NCBI GenBank assembly: GCA_000751555.1
Contig: CCEZ01000043.1
Span: forward strand, 1-64,000
Source of the DNA: Anaerosalibacter massiliensis
GTDB taxonomy: Bacteria > Bacillota > Clostridia > Tissierellales > Sporanaerobacteraceae
Direction of reading: 5' to 3'
Length of the DNA stretch: 64,000 nt
Shown: positions 29,748 through 39,792 of the stretch, piece by piece
Layout: the number at the start of each line of letters is the position of its first letter
How positions within the stretch are numbered: position 1 is the first letter of the stretch
The notes under the pieces: generated by a model
What the model was told of the DNA's origin: nothing
Seen by the model: only the letters and a program-made list of their open reading frames with translations
Databases searched by the model: none
Program-made: the position numbers and the translations under genes

Positions 29748-30593
29748 ATGTTTATTTATAAGATATTAGACAAAACAAGTACTGAAATACTTCATAAAAC
29801 ATTTTTAGATGCATTTTCTGATTATCAAGTTAAAATAGATTTGCCCTTTTGGAAGTTTAAACAAATGCTTCAAAGAAGAGGCTATGTCCCTGAAATGTCC
29901 ATAGGTGCATTTAAAAATGAGATGTTAGCTGGATTTATTTTGAATGGATTTAGAAATTGGAATGGGAAACCAACTGTGTATGACCTTGGGACAGGTGTTG
30001 TAGGTGAGTATAGAAGACAAGGTATAACAAGTAATATGCTTTTAAATATCAAAGAGGTACTTAAAGAAAAACAAGTGGAGCAATATTTGCTTGAAGTAAT
30101 TAAATCTAATACATCTGCAGTTCAACTTTACAAAAAACAAGGGTTCGAGATTCAAAGAGAATTTACATGCTTTCAGCTAGACAAAAATAAATATAACCCA
30201 ATAGCAACCTATAAAGTTGAGCATGTTGACAGAATTAACTGGAGACAGTTAACAGAATTTCGGGACTTTAAACCCTCCTGGCAGAATTCTATTGATTCAA
30301 TCAATGCTGTACCAAAAGCATTCTTATATTCTATTGTACGTTTTGACAATACCATTGCTGGCTATGGCATTATTGATAAAAAAACAGGAGATATTCCTCA
30401 AATAGCAGTAAATAAGCATTATAGGGGTAAAGGAATTGCAAGAAGTATAATGACAGATATGATAAAAAATACAGAATCACATAAAATTAGTGTTATTAAT
30501 GTAGATGATCAATTTAAATCTACTAAAGATTTCTTACTTGAATTAGGATTTGAGTATAGCGTTGGTCAGTATGAAATGCTTTTGAAAATATAA
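29748..30593 (+). CDS. GNAT-family N-acetyltransferase, two tandem domains
   Basis: 281 residues, start after AAAGGAG. Two acetyltransferase folds are visible: residues ~1-140 with the acetyl-CoA loop VVGEYRRQGITSNML and SAVQLYKKQGFEIQREF, and residues ~190-281 with QIAVNKHYRGKGIARSIM and DFLLELGFEYSVGQYEMLLK. Such duplicated GNAT proteins are common in Firmicutes; the substrate cannot be told. It lies among resistance- and acetyltransferase-like genes in the accessory zone. Confidence 0.85.
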   Translation: MFIYKILDKTSTEILHKTFLDAFSDYQVKIDLPFWKFKQMLQRRGYVPEMSIGAFKNEMLAGFILNGFRNWNGKPTVYDLGTGVVGEYRRQGITSNMLLNIKEVLKEKQVEQYLLEVIKSNTSAVQLYKKQGFEIQREFTCFQLDKNKYNPIATYKVEHVDRINWRQLTEFRDFKPSWQNSIDSINAVPKAFLYSIVRFDNTIAGYGIIDKKTGDIPQIAVNKHYRGKGIARSIMTDMIKNTESHKISVINVDDQFKSTKDFLLELGFEYSVGQYEMLLKI

Positions 30594-30897
30594 TTTATTT
30601 GACTTGCCATAGTATTTTATTATGAATAGTATTAAAATAATGGAGGTCATCAGATTGGCAAGATCGCCATATAATGTTTATGTTATTTTACTTACTATAT
30701 GTTAAAAATATTAATAAAATGGTAAACTTTAAATGAAATAGGGAGGGTGCTTTATGAATGAGGTAGCTCTTGACTAGTCAACTGAATAGTTGTTTCTTGT
30801 GAAGTTTTTTAAGAGTAAGTTAAGATACAAACAGTACTCAACCTTATTACATATTTGAGTATGAAAAACTAATTTATATTTTGTGAGGGTGATTTTC
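30594..30897 (+). other. Intergenic region with small ORF debris
   Basis: AATGGAGGTCATCAGA precedes a TTG-started frame reading LARSPYNVYVILL then a stop, which looks like the first residues of a lost gene (NUDIX-like, uncertain). At 30753 a 7-codon frame MNEVALD follows GGGAGGG, then comes a weak hairpin. Nothing else can be supported. Confidence 0.3.
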
Positions 30898-31299
30898 ATG
30901 GAGAAAATAAAAAGTTGTAGCGAAGAAAAGGCAAATTATATCCACAGACGTTTGCAAGAGTATAATAGCCGATATATTACAGATTGTGAAGATCTGTCTT
31001 ATTGTATTGAAAATGAGAATGGTGAATGTATTGCTGGTATTGTTGCATCAAGGGATATGGATTGTATTACGGTTGACTATTTATTTGTTGATGATACATA
31101 TCGAAAAAATAGCTATGGTTCAAAATTATTGACCTATCTTGAAGCACAGGCCATTTGTTTGAATGCAAAAAGAATCATCTTAAATACATTTGAATTTCAA
31201 GCGCCAGCTTTTTATAAGAAAAATGGTTGTCAATTATTTGGAAAAATCGAGCCATGTTTTAGTAACTATGGACAATATTTTTTCAAAAAAGAGCTGTAA
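30898..31299 (+). CDS. GNAT-family N-acetyltransferase
   Basis: About 133 residues from the ATG at 30898, which follows GAGGGTGATT; an in-frame alternative start at 30883 overlaps that site. Single GNAT domain: ECIAGIVASRDMDCITVDYLFVDDTYR, then the CoA loop YRKNSYGSKLLTYLEAQA, and FEFQAPAFYKKNGCQLFGKI near the end. Substrate unknown. It lies between two other acetyltransferase-type genes. Confidence 0.85.
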   Translation: MEKIKSCSEEKANYIHRRLQEYNSRYITDCEDLSYCIENENGECIAGIVASRDMDCITVDYLFVDDTYRKNSYGSKLLTYLEAQAICLNAKRIILNTFEFQAPAFYKKNGCQLFGKIEPCFSNYGQYFFKKEL

Positions 31300-31427
31300 C
31301 AAAAGGTTATGAGCATAATATTTCACCAAGATACTAATTTTATATAGAGGGATATATTTGACTTATTCTGAAGTTATAGCAGTTTACTTAGTCATAAGCG
31401 TATTTATATTTTGCAAGGTATAATTAT

Positions 31428-31920
31428 ATGAATGAAAGATTTAATTTTAGTTTAGCCCAAGAAAAAAATATTGCTGATATTTTATTTCTAATTAGAAAAA
31501 GAATTCGATAGATGGATAATTGCGGTTATTGAGTGATAGTATAAGACAAATTACATGAAATGCTATTCAAAAGAATACTTTAATGATTGTATTTTAAAAC
31601 ACAGATTGTATGCTTTGAGGGAAAAGGAATTTGATAAAATTGTTGGAGTTGTTGTATTGAATGATATAGATAAACGATGGGGAGATGAAATGCTTGCTTA
31701 TTACATACATAATTTGGTAACTGATTTGGAGACAAAGAGTACGGGTGCAGCAATCATAAAATATTGGGAAGATGTAGCAATTGGGCATAGCAAAAGAAAA
31801 CTACGCTTAGACTGTCAAACGGAAAATGTTAAATTAATATTATTAAAAATTAGGCTTTCTTTATATTGAAGAAGTAAGAAATGGGTTGTATGTTGGAACA
31901 AAAGAGAAAAATTGTTGTAA
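31428..31920 (+). pseudogene. Degenerate GNAT acetyltransferase
   Basis: MNERFNFSLAQEKNIADILF begins at 31428 and stops at ~31511. The family resumes in a frame from 31555 (MKCYSKEYFNDCILKHRLYA ... DKIVGVVVLNDIDKRWGDE ... KLRLDCQTENVKL) and shifts again near 31830, where LGFLYIEEVRNGLYVGTK is found. At least two frame disruptions. Confidence 0.7.
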
Positions 31921-31989
31921 TATAGATTATAAGCATTATACTTGGTTAATTTAATTCATAAAAAATCTAATAAGAAAAATAATCTTTAG

Positions 31990-32430
31990 AGAGATTATAC
32001 ATTCACTCTTTTTTGATAAAAATGGGAAGAAGTTCTGTATGTATAAATTAATAAGACAATTAGAATATAAGTCAGATTGGAATGATAGAACATACCATAA
32101 AGTAGACAGGTATTTTGCTAGTAGTCAAATATGTAGTAATTGTGGATATAAAATGGAGATGTAAAAGATTTATCTATTAGAGAACGGATTTGTTCTGAAT
32201 GTAATACAAAGTATAATAGAGATTTAAATGCTAGTATAAACATATTAAATCAGGAATTAAAGGATTTAATATTAGTAAGTTAAGTATAAATTATGCAAAA
32301 TAGGATAGGGACTATCTTAATTAACGCCTGTAGAGCCAGTAGGTTGCGAGGTTAATGAAGCAGGAACTTTTAGTAGTGATGCTAGAAGTACTTGATTTTA
32401 GTCATGCAGGGTTCACAATACTGTTATAAT
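31990..32430 (+). pseudogene. IS200/IS605-type tnpB remnant with 3-prime (omega-RNA/right-end) region
   Basis: Only the C-terminal part of TnpB remains: YHKVDRYFASSQICSNCGYK then, after a frameshift at ~32155, DLSIRERICSECNTKYNRD and LNASINILNQELKD, i.e. the two CxxC zinc knuckles and the last RuvC segment (NRDLNA). It is followed by GC-richer sequence (32310-32425: GCCTGTAGAGCC ... GAAGCAGGAACTT ... TCATGCAGGGTTCAC) of the kind that forms the right end and guide-RNA scaffold in this family. RNA production was not tested. Confidence 0.75.
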
Positions 32431-32620
32431 TAGACTAAATTAGAAAACCTTTATATTACAAGGTTTTTACTAAGTTAGTCTATTTTTATATCACAAATAA
32501 TAAAGTTTTATGAACCAGATTAGAAGTTATTACAATATATATATGAAGGGGTAATTAATACATGGACTTTCTTTAAGTTTGAAGAAGTTGTAAAACTAGA
32601 GAAAAGGAGGGGATAACAGA

Positions 32621-33154
32621 TTGGATGTTACAGAGTTAAGTCATTTAATTGAAAGCTTTGGTAAAGACGTCTATGGATTTTGTTATAAGTTAACAAGGGA
32701 TAAACATCAGGCAGATGATTTGTATCAAGAGACTTTTTTAAGAGCGACGGAATTGTGTCATAAAATAGATAATGCTCAAAATCCAAAAGGCTTTCTTATC
32801 GCTATTGCAGCCAATACTTGGAAAAATCAAAAGCGAAAATTTGGTTGGCGACATAATATTGCAAAAATAGTGGCGTTTCAAGATGATTTTAATAATGCGT
32901 CTCATATGATTGATACAACCACGCCAGAGCTTGTTGCACTAACTAATGAACTTCACACAATGATTGATATGGCTTCGGAATCATTGAATGACAAATTGAA
33001 AATACCCCTATATATGTATTACACTGTTGGATTGTCAGTTGAGGATATTGCTTCCTCACTTAAGATTCCAACTGGGACCGTAAAGAGTAGACTTTACAAG
33101 GCTAGAAAAATAATAAAAGAATATATGGAGGTTAATGGCTATGAAGGATTTTGA
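32621..33154 (+). CDS. ECF-type RNA polymerase sigma factor
   Basis: 177 residues, TTG start after AAAGGAGGGG. Sigma region 2 has YGFCYKLTRDKHQADDLYQE and TFLRA; region 4 at the end has LSVEDIASSLKIPTGTVKSR and LYKARK. The stop overlaps the start region of the next gene, which encodes a membrane protein of anti-sigma design; they form an operon. It likely directs a small stress regulon including its own promoter. Confidence 0.9.
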   Translation: MDVTELSHLIESFGKDVYGFCYKLTRDKHQADDLYQETFLRATELCHKIDNAQNPKGFLIAIAANTWKNQKRKFGWRHNIAKIVAFQDDFNNASHMIDTTTPELVALTNELHTMIDMASESLNDKLKIPLYMYYTVGLSVEDIASSLKIPTGTVKSRLYKARKIIKEYMEVNGYEGF

Positions 33155-34238
33155 AAAATTAGATGAATTGCTATGGCAAGTAATGTCTTCTAATAATGAA
33201 CCAGAAGACAGTTTGAATCAACAAATTATTGATAAAGTAAGGAGGAAAAATAGTATGAAACGTGTAAATAAAAAAAGAATATCAGTTGCAGCGATGTTTG
33301 CAATAATTATTGCAACAACATCAATTTCAGCATTTGCGGCTTGGCATTTACTTACACCAAAACAGGTTGCAGAAAACTTGGGAGATAAAGGTCTTGCTAC
33401 TGCCTTTGAGGGTGAAGATGCGTTATCCATCAATAAGACTCAGGTTAGTGGTGATTATAAAGTGACTTTACTTGGCATTATATCAGGTAAAAAAATAAGT
33501 GATTTTCAAAGCAATGTTGAGAACATTTATCCCGAGAGAAGTTATGCAGTAGTATCTATTGCAAATGTAGATGATACACCAATGCCAGATACACGTGATG
33601 AAGAATACGGCAAGGTACCGTTTTTTGTTTCGCCGCTTATAAAAGGTCAGGATCCTAATAGATTTAACATTATTACAATGAATGGTGGTTACAGTGAGTT
33701 TGTAAAAGATGGTATAATGTACCGAATTATAGAGTGTGATGATATAGAAATTTTTGCAGATAGAGGTTTATATTTAAGTGTTACCTCTACCCAATTTTAT
33801 GATGCTAAAGCATATAATTTCGATTTAGAAACGGGTGAGATTACTCGTAACGTTGATTATGAGGGGGTCAATGCCTTATTTGATTTGCCTATAGATCCAT
33901 CAAAAGGTAATCACGAGAAAGCTGAAAAATATCTTCAGAAATTGGCTGATCAACAGACGTCAGATCAAGAGGACATAGAAGAGGAATTAGTAGATATAGA
34001 AACTTTATTAGCAGGAGCTACACTTATTCCAGAATCTGTGCAAGAAGTTACTCCTGACAAGGAGGGTATGATTATTTATAGTTTTAATAGACATGAAACT
34101 GTAACACCAGCTGAGATGTTATTTAAAGAAGGTCAAGTTGGATTTTCTGATATTAGATATACTGATGAAGATAATATTTTAGTTTTCTCAAGAGACACAG
34201 ATGGCGTTATTACTGGTATGGCGTATAGAAAAAAATAA
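33141..34238 (+). CDS. Membrane-anchored anti-sigma-factor-like protein
   Basis: About 365 residues. The ATG at 33141 is preferred, 9 bases after GGAGG; the ATG at 33135 is too close. A cytoplasmic N-terminus of ~45 residues (LDELLWQVMSSNNEPEDSLN) precedes one membrane helix (VAAMFAIIIATTSISAFAAW, near 48-68) and a ~295-residue external domain with no cysteines or enzyme motifs visible. Overlap with the sigma gene and topology support an anti-sigma role; the family (DUF4179-like) is tentative. Confidence 0.7.
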   Translation: MKDFEKLDELLWQVMSSNNEPEDSLNQQIIDKVRRKNSMKRVNKKRISVAAMFAIIIATTSISAFAAWHLLTPKQVAENLGDKGLATAFEGEDALSINKTQVSGDYKVTLLGIISGKKISDFQSNVENIYPERSYAVVSIANVDDTPMPDTRDEEYGKVPFFVSPLIKGQDPNRFNIITMNGGYSEFVKDGIMYRIIECDDIEIFADRGLYLSVTSTQFYDAKAYNFDLETGEITRNVDYEGVNALFDLPIDPSKGNHEKAEKYLQKLADQQTSDQEDIEEELVDIETLLAGATLIPESVQEVTPDKEGMIIYSFNRHETVTPAEMLFKEGQVGFSDIRYTDEDNILVFSRDTDGVITGMAYRKK

Positions 34239-34305
34239 TGATGATGTATTAAGGTAATTATCGCAAGGACAATAATATGTTATTTTTTATAAAAAAGAAG
34301 ATAAT

Positions 34306-34352
34306 AAAAACAACGGTGTCAAGAATAGCTATTTTTGACACCGTTGTTTTAA
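34306..34352 (+). terminator. Terminator of the sigma/anti-sigma operon
   Basis: AAAACAACGGTGTCAA / TTGACACCGTTGTTTT, perfect 16-bp stem with a 12-base loop and T tail. Confidence 0.92.
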
Positions 34353-34550
34353 CATTCTTTAATGATAATAATTACAATATTTCACTAAATGATATTCACC
34401 TCCATAGTGACAAATACATCAAAACTGTAAGTTTCAAAATTGTTATTGCAAACTAAAAAGAAAAGTAGTAAAATTAAATAACTCAGTTATATATTTACTA
34501 GGTTATTCAATTTGATTTTGAGATATTAATTTTTTTGAAAGGTGATTTTT

Positions 34551-36818
34551 ATGGATAAGAAAAATAATGAAGGATATATACACGTAGTTGGAGCTAGACA
34601 GAAGAATCTTAAAAATATCGATGTGAAAATTCCCAAGAAAAAAATAACTGTCTTCACCGGAGTTTCAGGTTCAGGAAAATCATCTCTAGTATTTGATACA
34701 ATAGCGGCAGAATCACAAAGACAGCTAAATGAAACTTATTCAAGTTTTATTCGTCATCGCTTGCCTCACTATGGTCAGCCCAAGATAGATGCTATTGAAA
34801 ATTTATCTGTTACAATTATTATAGATCAAAAACGCATTGGAGGAAATGCAAGGTCAACTGTTGGAACGATCACAGATATATACTCATTGCTAAGATTATT
34901 GTTTTCTCGTATAGGGAAACCATTTATTGGTTACTCTGATGCTTTCTCATTTAACAATCCTTCGGGAATGTGTCCAAAATGTGATGGGTTAGGCAGAATT
35001 GATATGATAGATATTGAACGGTTGTTAGATAGAAATAAATCTCTCAATGAGGGTGCAATTTTATTTCCAACTTTTGAGCCAGGGGGATGGAGATTAAAAA
35101 GATATATCCATTCAGGTTTTTTTGATAATGATAAAAAGATAAAAGATTTTACAGATAATGAATTGGAACTGCTTTTATATAAGTCAGATATTAAAGTAAC
35201 TACTTCTAATCCAGAATGGCCTAAAACTTCACTATATGAAGGCCTTATTCCAAGAATTGAAAGAAGTTTCATAAAAAAAGAAGGGGGCGAGTCAACCAAA
35301 TATAAAAGAGAAATTGATAGGATCGTTATTAAAGAAATATGTCCTGTTTGTGGAGGTACTCGATTAAATCAAACTGTTTTGCAGTGTAAAATAAATAATA
35401 AAAATATAGCGGACTGTGTTGAAATGCAAATTACTGATTTGCTAGATTTTATCAGCACTATTAAAGACCCAAAAGCAGCAACCATGGTTATGGCTATAAC
35501 TAATCAGCTAGAGCATTTAGTTTCAATTGGCTTAGGTTATTTAAATTTAAGTCGTGAAACATCAACTCTTTCAGGTGGTGAATCACAACGAATAAAAATG
35601 GTTCGACAGTTAGGTAGCAGCTTGACAGATCTTACTTATATTTTTGACGAACCGAGCATTGGATTACATCCTCATGATGTAAATAAAATTAACACTCTAT
35701 TAAAACTTTTACGTGATAAGGGAAATACCGTTCTAATAGTTGAACATGATCCTGATGTAATTAAAATTGCAGATTATGTCGTTGATATGGGACCGCGAGC
35801 TGGAAGAAATGGTGGTAAAATCATGTATCAAGGTGATTTTAATGGCTTGGTGCACTCAGGTACAACTACAGGAAAATATTTATGCACTCAAACACAGTTA
35901 AAAAAGAATGTCAGAAACTCAAATGGATGGTTATCTCTGAAAGATGCAAATTTGCATAATCTAAAAAATATTAGCATATCTATCCCAAAAGGGGTTATGA
36001 CAGTAGTAACTGGAGTTGCAGGTTCAGGGAAAAGTACATTAATCAATCATGTGCTACCTAAATTTTATCCTGAAACGATTTTTATTGACCAGAAGCCAAT
36101 TCGAGCCTCAAAACGTTCTAATATTGCTACTTTTACGGGAATGTTTGATATAATAAGAAGGCTGTTTTCGAAAGCGAATAATGTAAAACCTGCTCTATTC
36201 AGCTTTAATTCACAAGGAGCCTGTCCAAATTGTAAAGGGTTGGGAGTAACATATACAGATTTGGCATTCATGGATACGGTGGTAAATGTATGTGAAGTTT
36301 GCCAAGGTAATAGATTTATAGATGAAGCATTAAGTTACAAATTACATGGCAAAAATATAAGTGAAGTTTTAAACATGACAGTTGATGAAGCTTTAGATTT
36401 TTTCCATGAAAAAGAAATATCAACAGTATTAAAAAGACTGGCAGATGTAGGAATAACTTATATTACACTTGGGCAGCCATTAAATACTTTGTCTGGTGGT
36501 GAGTTGCAAAGAATAAAGCTTGCCGATGAGCTTGAAAGTAATGGAAATATCTATGTATTAGACGAACCAACTACTGGACTCCATATGTCAGATATATCAC
36601 AGCTTCTTAAAATTTTAGACCGCCTTGTTGAACAAGGCAGCACCGTAATTGTGATAGAACATAATTTAGATGTCATTAGTCAAGCAGATTGGATTATTGA
36701 TTTAGGACCTTTTGCAGGACAGAATGGTGGTAGGATTATGTTTGAGGGATTACCAAAGGATTTAATAAATTGCAATTCCTCTATTACAGCACAATATTTA
36801 AAGAAATATATTAAGTAA
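34551..36818 (+). CDS. Short UvrA paralogue (UvrA2-type ABC ATPase)
   Basis: About 755 residues from ATG 34551 (GAAAGGTGA upstream). Two UvrA-type ABC units: Walker A GVSGSGKSSLVF near 38 and GVAGSGKSTLIN near 490; signatures LSGGESQRIKMVRQLGSS and LSGGELQRIKLADELE; zinc modules CPKCDGLG, CPVCGG, CPNCKGLG and CEVCQGNRF. At ~190 residues shorter than housekeeping UvrA (~940), it lacks part of the UvrB-interaction/insertion region. Such paralogues often confer resistance to DNA-binding antibiotics. It is followed after 11 bases by a MarR gene, which supports a drug-response role. Confidence 0.85.
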   Translation: MDKKNNEGYIHVVGARQKNLKNIDVKIPKKKITVFTGVSGSGKSSLVFDTIAAESQRQLNETYSSFIRHRLPHYGQPKIDAIENLSVTIIIDQKRIGGNARSTVGTITDIYSLLRLLFSRIGKPFIGYSDAFSFNNPSGMCPKCDGLGRIDMIDIERLLDRNKSLNEGAILFPTFEPGGWRLKRYIHSGFFDNDKKIKDFTDNELELLLYKSDIKVTTSNPEWPKTSLYEGLIPRIERSFIKKEGGESTKYKREIDRIVIKEICPVCGGTRLNQTVLQCKINNKNIADCVEMQITDLLDFISTIKDPKAATMVMAITNQLEHLVSIGLGYLNLSRETSTLSGGESQRIKMVRQLGSSLTDLTYIFDEPSIGLHPHDVNKINTLLKLLRDKGNTVLIVEHDPDVIKIADYVVDMGPRAGRNGGKIMYQGDFNGLVHSGTTTGKYLCTQTQLKKNVRNSNGWLSLKDANLHNLKNISISIPKGVMTVVTGVAGSGKSTLINHVLPKFYPETIFIDQKPIRASKRSNIATFTGMFDIIRRLFSKANNVKPALFSFNSQGACPNCKGLGVTYTDLAFMDTVVNVCEVCQGNRFIDEALSYKLHGKNISEVLNMTVDEALDFFHEKEISTVLKRLADVGITYITLGQPLNTLSGGELQRIKLADELESNGNIYVLDEPTTGLHMSDISQLLKILDRLVEQGSTVIVIEHNLDVISQADWIIDLGPFAGQNGGRIMFEGLPKDLINCNSSITAQYLKKYIK

Positions 36819-36829
36819 GGAGAATCTTT

Positions 36830-37249
36830 ATGACGAAAAAAGAACTAGAAGATCACTATATACCTTTTCAATGTATGATTATAAGTAATATTAATCGCTT
36901 TAATATTGAGGGAGTGACAACAGCTCAGTATAATGTATTAGATATTTTAGATAAGCAAGGCCCTAAAACTACTAAAGAGTTAGCTGAAATTCGAGGGATT
37001 TCACAGGCTGGAATATCTAAGTTAACAAAAAGACTTTTAGAGAAGAAATACATCATACAAAAACGGAAGGAAACTGATCGACGAGCTTATGATATTTTTA
37101 TTACTCCTGATGGTAAGAATTTTCTTTTGAGATCAGAAAAGTTTAGAAATGAAATCATGCATTTAATTGAGAATACATTGACAGAAGAAGAATTGAATTG
37201 TTTTATGAAACTATGTAAGAAAATTACTGATTCATATGTGGAAAAATAA
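36830..37249 (+). CDS. MarR-family transcriptional regulator
   Basis: 139 residues with a winged helix-turn-helix: TAQYNVLDILDKQGPKTTKE, LAEIRGISQAGISKLTKRLL and the wing KETDRRAYDIFITPDG. Starts 11 bases after the UvrA-like gene with AAGGAGAA, so co-transcribed. It likely represses this operon and releases on binding a small aromatic drug (family knowledge). Confidence 0.9.
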   Translation: MTKKELEDHYIPFQCMIISNINRFNIEGVTTAQYNVLDILDKQGPKTTKELAEIRGISQAGISKLTKRLLEKKYIIQKRKETDRRAYDIFITPDGKNFLLRSEKFRNEIMHLIENTLTEEELNCFMKLCKKITDSYVEK

Positions 37250-37517
37250 GTATATAAATTTGAGTACTTTAATTATTCGCTTATACCCATTTTCAAAGAT
37301 TTATAATTATTAACGAGCATAGTTCAATAGAATTGTAAGATATACCATTTACTCTTAATTAAAAGGTGATTAACATTCTTGTAGACCATATACTTATAAA
37401 TTTTCTGATAGTTTTAGACAATTGTTCTAAGCAATGATATACTAGAATCAGAAGTTGAATAGAAATGCAAATAAGAAGGTTTAAATAGGGATATTTAATT
37501 GGTAAAAAATAAATCAT

Positions 37518-37567
37518 GTAAACAAATTCTACTTAAAACCAAAGATTTTAAGTAGAATTTTGTTTAC
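37518..37567. terminator. Long AT-rich hairpin, probable terminator
   Basis: GTAAACAAATTCTACTTAAAA pairs over ~21 bases (one mismatch) with TTTTAAGTAGAATTTTGTTT plus AC, loop CCAAAGA. It lies ~270 bases after the MarR stop. Confidence 0.65.
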
Positions 37568-38026
37568 AGAAATTCAGATTTTAGATTACATAAAACAGAC
37601 AGGTATTATAAATAAAAAGCTTTTTAAAAGAGGTAAAAAAGCTACTTATGATGCTATGGTAAATACAACAAATGTGCCATAGGGATGTTTTGTTTGTCAT
37701 AGCAGATATTTAAAATAATCTTCATCGTCTTAATATGAGAGCTCTATGTTAGTATATTTACCTATAAAAACAAATTGATTTATCTGCTTATTTCTATTAT
37801 TATAAATATTACTATCATTGATATTAAAATAATAACTAAAATTAACTTTGTATGTGGAGCAATAGTTGCTCTAAGTATATTGAGAAGTTCAAATAAACTT
37901 AAAAAAATAAATGCAAATATTATTGTTCGGTTGTTAACATTAAGATATGGAAAGAATTAGCCTGTTAAACGTCATAACATTATACGAGTCTATATGGAAT
38001 AAAAAGAATTGACTTCCATAAATATA
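37568..38026. other. Gene-poor segment
   Basis: No convincing gene. A 61-codon frame at 37775-37960 has biased hydrophobic content but no ribosome site and no recognised family. A 40-base stretch at ~37673-37712 (GCCATAGGGATGTTTTGTTT) resembles 41523-41565 after the ABC-F gene. Confidence 0.4.
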
Positions 38027-38054
38027 AAAATGCTCCCGTTGATGAGAGCATTTT
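38027..38054. terminator. Terminator, usable from either side
   Basis: AAAATGCTC / GAGCATTTT with a 10-base loop. On the minus strand it follows the small remnant at 38071-38172. Confidence 0.7.
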
Positions 38055-38070
38055 AAACATTATATGAAAA

Positions 38071-38172
38071 TTATGCATTTTGCTTTTTAATATCTTCTGG
38101 TCCAAGTACTATAGGTTTCCATCCTGATTTTCTTTGAACTAAACATCTGTCATTTCTATCTATTTTAAAATA
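38071..38172 (-). pseudogene. C-terminal remnant of an unidentified gene
   Basis: The minus strand reads DRNDRCLVQRKSGWKPIVLG followed by PEDIKKQNA and a stop, with a terminator after it. The upstream part is replaced by the histidine-kinase remnant. The composition looks like the true end of a protein; the family is not recognised. Confidence 0.4.
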
Positions 38173-39092
38173 GCTTTAAAAGATTTAAACCCATCTAAAA
38201 AACAGTTTGGACAAAACCGTATTATGATTGGGCAGGTAGGGGCTGGATAGTTACTTGTGTTTATCCTGTTTATATAGATAATGAACTTTCTTATGTAATT
38301 TTTGCAGATATAACTTTAAAACGTTTACAGGAGACTATTGCTGATTTTCAAATAGATAAATTTGGTTATGGTTTTCCTATAGATTATGATGAGGAGATTA
38401 TATACCATCCTAAATATGAGTTTGAACCTTTAGGTAAGGGTGAAAGATTTTATAGAAATATTTTTATTTTAAGTGATAATATTTAATATAAAAATATTAT
38501 GAAGGATATGATAGAGGGAAAAGAAATAACTAAAAATCTACAAGAGGATTTTACATCCTATAAATGTTATGAATTTTTTAAATCTGGATAAAAACCCTAT
38601 AAAGATTGTCCTATAAATGATACTCTCAATATAGGAAAAGAATCTTTTAGAGAAATAATATTTGGACAAGATATTCTCCATGTTTGGACTTTCTCTATTT
38701 TCGATAATAAAAATAATTTAGATGAAGTCTTAGTTTATAGTGTAAAAGCTATAGAAAAAGTGGTAATTGATAAGCAATTTTATCAGAGGGAAAAATTAGC
38801 AAGTATTGATCAAATGGCAGTAGGTATAACTCACGAATTAAAAAATCCTTTATCTGTAATAAAAGGTTGTAGCTATTTATTGAAACATACTGTAGAAATC
38901 GAAGATATAGAAAATGATTCGGGAGAAGAAATAATAGAGATAATTAATGAGATAGATAATAACATAGAAAGTTCGCAAAATATAATATACAATTTATTAG
39001 ATTTTTCTAGGAAGGCTGATAAAGAAAAAGAATTAATAAATGCGGTAGGACTCTGTTTAGATAGTTTTTATTATTTAATCCATCCACCTTAA
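38170..39092 (+). pseudogene. Degenerate sensor histidine kinase with Cache domain
   Basis: Starts inside a Cache-type sensor (YYDWAGRGWIVTCVYPVYID, ELSYVIFADITLKRLQETIA, FGYGFPIDYDEEIIYHPKYE), meets stops near 38487 and 38590, and ends with a HisKA segment in 38760-39092 (SIDQMAVGITHELKNPLSVI with the phospho-His, then NLLDFSRKADKEKELIN) before a stop. The ATPase domain is gone. A decayed two-component sensor. Confidence 0.8.
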
Positions 39093-39131
39093 GAGAAGCA
39101 TATTATTTTCTTCCTGTAACATAACGAAGTT

Positions 39132-39581
39132 TTAAATTTTCTTTCCGCAGGATTTACAAAAAATTGCATCCTCGTCATTAAGTGTACCACAATTCTTACA
39201 CTTAATTTTTATTATTTCTTTAACTTGACTTTCTCCTTTGCTTTCAGCCATATCTTTAGCCATATCAATGTTTTCTATAGTGTCATTTATCATTCTACCT
39301 TTAGCAGCACTATAGGGTTTTAGATCTTCTCTGGCTTTTTCTGGATCTAGTATTAGACCTGACCCTGCTGTTCCTTTAGCACCAATACTCATCAGTATAT
39401 TACCTATAGTTATAAAGACCATTCCAATTAATGGTCTACGAATAAAACTTGATGGACCTTCAACAAAATCAGATTCTATATCTATAAAGAAATTAGAGAT
39501 AAACAATATAATTCCAATAATTATGAGAACTAAACCTATGTAATAAATAGCTTTTCTTTTTTTTGAAATCTTATTGGACAT
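39132..39581 (-). CDS. Small membrane protein with C-terminal zinc ribbon
   Basis: 149 residues. Two membrane helices (AIYYIGLVLIIIGIILFISN and IGMVFITIGNILMSIGAKG), a central charged helix, and a C-terminal zinc ribbon CKNCGTLNDEDAIFCKSCGK. Zinc-ribbon membrane proteins of this layout are common in Firmicutes and uncharacterised. The start has GGGGGAAG upstream on the minus strand. No operon partners. Confidence 0.75.
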   Translation of the reverse strand: MSNKISKKRKAIYYIGLVLIIIGIILFISNFFIDIESDFVEGPSSFIRRPLIGMVFITIGNILMSIGAKGTAGSGLILDPEKAREDLKPYSAAKGRMINDTIENIDMAKDMAESKGESQVKEIIKIKCKNCGTLNDEDAIFCKSCGKKI

Positions 39582-39792
39582 TTTACTTCCCCCTATAATA
39601 AGCTTTTATGATGATTTTATTATATAATATCTTTTTTCTTTAAGTATTGATGTATATTTTTAATATATCATGATAAACTTAATTGGTAAATAGATTAATT
39701 TTCGTTTTTTAATACTAATTTTTAAAATAGTACTTGTAGCTTTATGTTAAATATGATAGAATTGATTTGAACATAAAATTTGGAGGTTGCTA

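Noticed and set aside
37775-37960. 61-codon hydrophobic frame as a membrane-protein gene
   Set aside because: No ribosome-binding site, Ile/Leu-rich content expected from AT-rich sequence, no recognisable family.
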